A stretch of DNA of 63,464 bases from NCBI GenBank assembly GCA_017428155.1, contig JAFRRJ010000002.1:1-63464 (forward strand). The letters run 5' to 3'. Made by a program: the position numbers and the translations under genes. Position 1 is the first letter of the stretch. The number at the start of each line of letters is the position of its first letter. The notes below the pieces were generated by a model, which saw only the letters and a program-made list of their open reading frames with translations, had not been told where the DNA came from and did no database searches. Shown here piece after piece: positions 62,877 through 63,464 of this stretch. This DNA comes from Clostridiales bacterium (GTDB taxonomy: Bacteria > Bacillota > Clostridia > Saccharofermentanales > Saccharofermentanaceae).

Positions 62877-63166
62877 GTTTTGCTTAGTTTACCTGACTAT
62901 TTTGTGAAACTTCATATTTTGCATGAATAATAACAAATTATATGTTTTGAAACATCTTATGTGGTGATAAGAATGTCGTAATGATTATTTACCTGGGCTT
63001 TATATTTTGCAACGAACTTAAACAACTTTTTATGAAGAATATTATTTTTTGTGTTTCATTACACGGTTTTCATATTCGTTCTATAAATGAATCGTAAGCG
63101 CTCAATAATATAGTGCCTACATTCTATTGCTGATAAGTGCAATACTAAACGGAATACTCCAAGCAA
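62877..63166. other. AT-rich intergenic region after cluster 2
   Basis: No gene is supported. A short palindrome ATGTTT-TG-AAACAT lies at 62942-62955. I see no strong intrinsic terminator for the long operon. The base composition is very AT-rich up to the insertion-sequence remnant. Confidence 0.5.
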
Positions 63167-63198
63167 CTACAATATGCTCCAATTGGAGTGAATTGTAG
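63167..63198. repeat. 32-bp interrupted palindrome at the transposase remnant border
   Basis: CTACAAT, three unpaired bases, CTCCAATTGGAG, three unpaired bases, ATTGTAG: the two halves mirror each other around AATT. It lies just where the transposase reading frame loses its family resemblance and includes that frame's stop codon. It could be a protein-binding site, a recombination border or a cruciform. Confidence 0.6.
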
Positions 63199-63464
63199 TA
63201 AATGGGAAACGAGGTGTTCCGTGCGGAAGATCCTTGACGGAATGCAGGATTCCAGCACAGGCGTTATAGGATTGTTCTTCGTACTTAGAGGATTTGAGCA
63301 GCCGGTCTATAAATTCCGACATACTGGGTCCAAATACTGATGCCCATCTCCTGTAATAGGCACCGTCCTTGGAATTGACTTCCTTGTAGTAAAGGTGTTC
63401 CGGTCTCATGTGACTGTCTTCGGTAATGTAACGAGGAAAGTCACGGTAAGAACGCTTATGTTTG
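63167..63464 (-). pseudogene. Truncated IS21-type transposase (IstA C-terminal part), runs off the window
   Basis: The minus-strand frame is open to the window edge and reads KHKRSYRDFPRYITEDSHM, then GAYYRRWASVFGPSM, FIDRLLKSSKYEEQSYNACA and GILHSVKDLPHG. This fits the Mu/IS21 IstA C-terminal region. After about 63219 the frame continues as unrelated sequence to a stop at 63167, so the true C terminus is lost. Only part of the element is in the window; no istB or terminal repeat can be seen. Confidence 0.72.

Overview
The window is a large surface-polysaccharide locus from a low-to-moderate GC Gram-positive bacterium, most likely a Clostridia member (Lachnospiraceae or Oscillospiraceae type; the genus cannot be read from the sequence). 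The Gram-positive reading rests on strong AGGAGG-type ribosome sites, frequent GTG/TTG starts, a LytR-CpsA-Psr glycan ligase, a CpsB/CpsC/CpsD phosphoregulatory set, a class B sortase, and CDP-glycerol polymerase (TagF-type) genes instead of LPS genes.

Layout. (a) 1-697: two back-to-back tandem arrays with the same 52-bp period, then the leader of the first operon. (b) 698-20550, plus strand, fairly GC-rich third codon positions: glycan cluster 1. It has an initiating sugar-1-phosphate transferase, a complete GDP-D-glycero-D-manno-heptose pathway (one step pair fused), glycosyltransferases, an acetyltransferase, a CDP-glycerol synthesis and transfer module (GpsA-TagD fusion plus two TagF-like enzymes), a Wzy polymerase, a Wzx flippase, the dTDP-rhamnose set rfbBDCA, an SDR-cytidylyltransferase fusion and a LicD transferase. 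(c) 20801-33646: a phosphonate region. A minus-strand operon (wHTH-PntC, PhnW, cytidylyltransferase-PEP mutase) looks dedicated to CMP-aminoethylphosphonate. A divergent plus-strand series has a double nucleotidyltransferase, an Fe-alcohol dehydrogenase of phosphonoacetaldehyde-reductase type, a second cytidylyltransferase-PEP mutase, a phosphoesterase, three poorly known enzymes, the only phosphonopyruvate decarboxylase and a second LicD. It looks built for a second phosphonate head group, possibly hydroxyethylphosphonate. (d) 33647-35404: an AT-rich patch with one glycosyltransferase and gene debris. (e) 35405-40463: the assembly and attachment module: LCP ligase on the plus strand; CpsC, CpsD, CpsB, class B sortase and a small secreted anchored protein on the minus strand. 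(f) 40658-62876, plus strand, clearly more AT-rich: glycan cluster 2, with its own UDP-GlcNAc 4,6-dehydratase, a membrane-tethered aminotransferase fusion, a PglC-type initiating transferase, a possible amino-acid ligase module, the dTDP-3-amino-sugar enzymes, pyruvyl transferase, polymerase and flippase. (g) 62877-63464: non-coding sequence and the truncated end of an IS21-type transposase running off the window.

How it works together (inference from families and order). Two Wzx/Wzy-type repeat-unit pathways appear to lie side by side and could share one chain-length kinase system and one LCP ligase. Cluster 2 lacks its own rfbB, so its dTDP-3-amino sugar would depend on RfbB of cluster 1. 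The most unusual part is the phosphonate region. Two PEP mutases feed one decarboxylase; the phosphonoacetaldehyde could then be transaminated (AEP branch) or reduced (HEP branch), activated with CTP, and placed on a glycan by one of two LicD paralogues. Five TagD/HxGH-type cytidylyltransferase domains occur in the window, and every one is part of a fusion protein.
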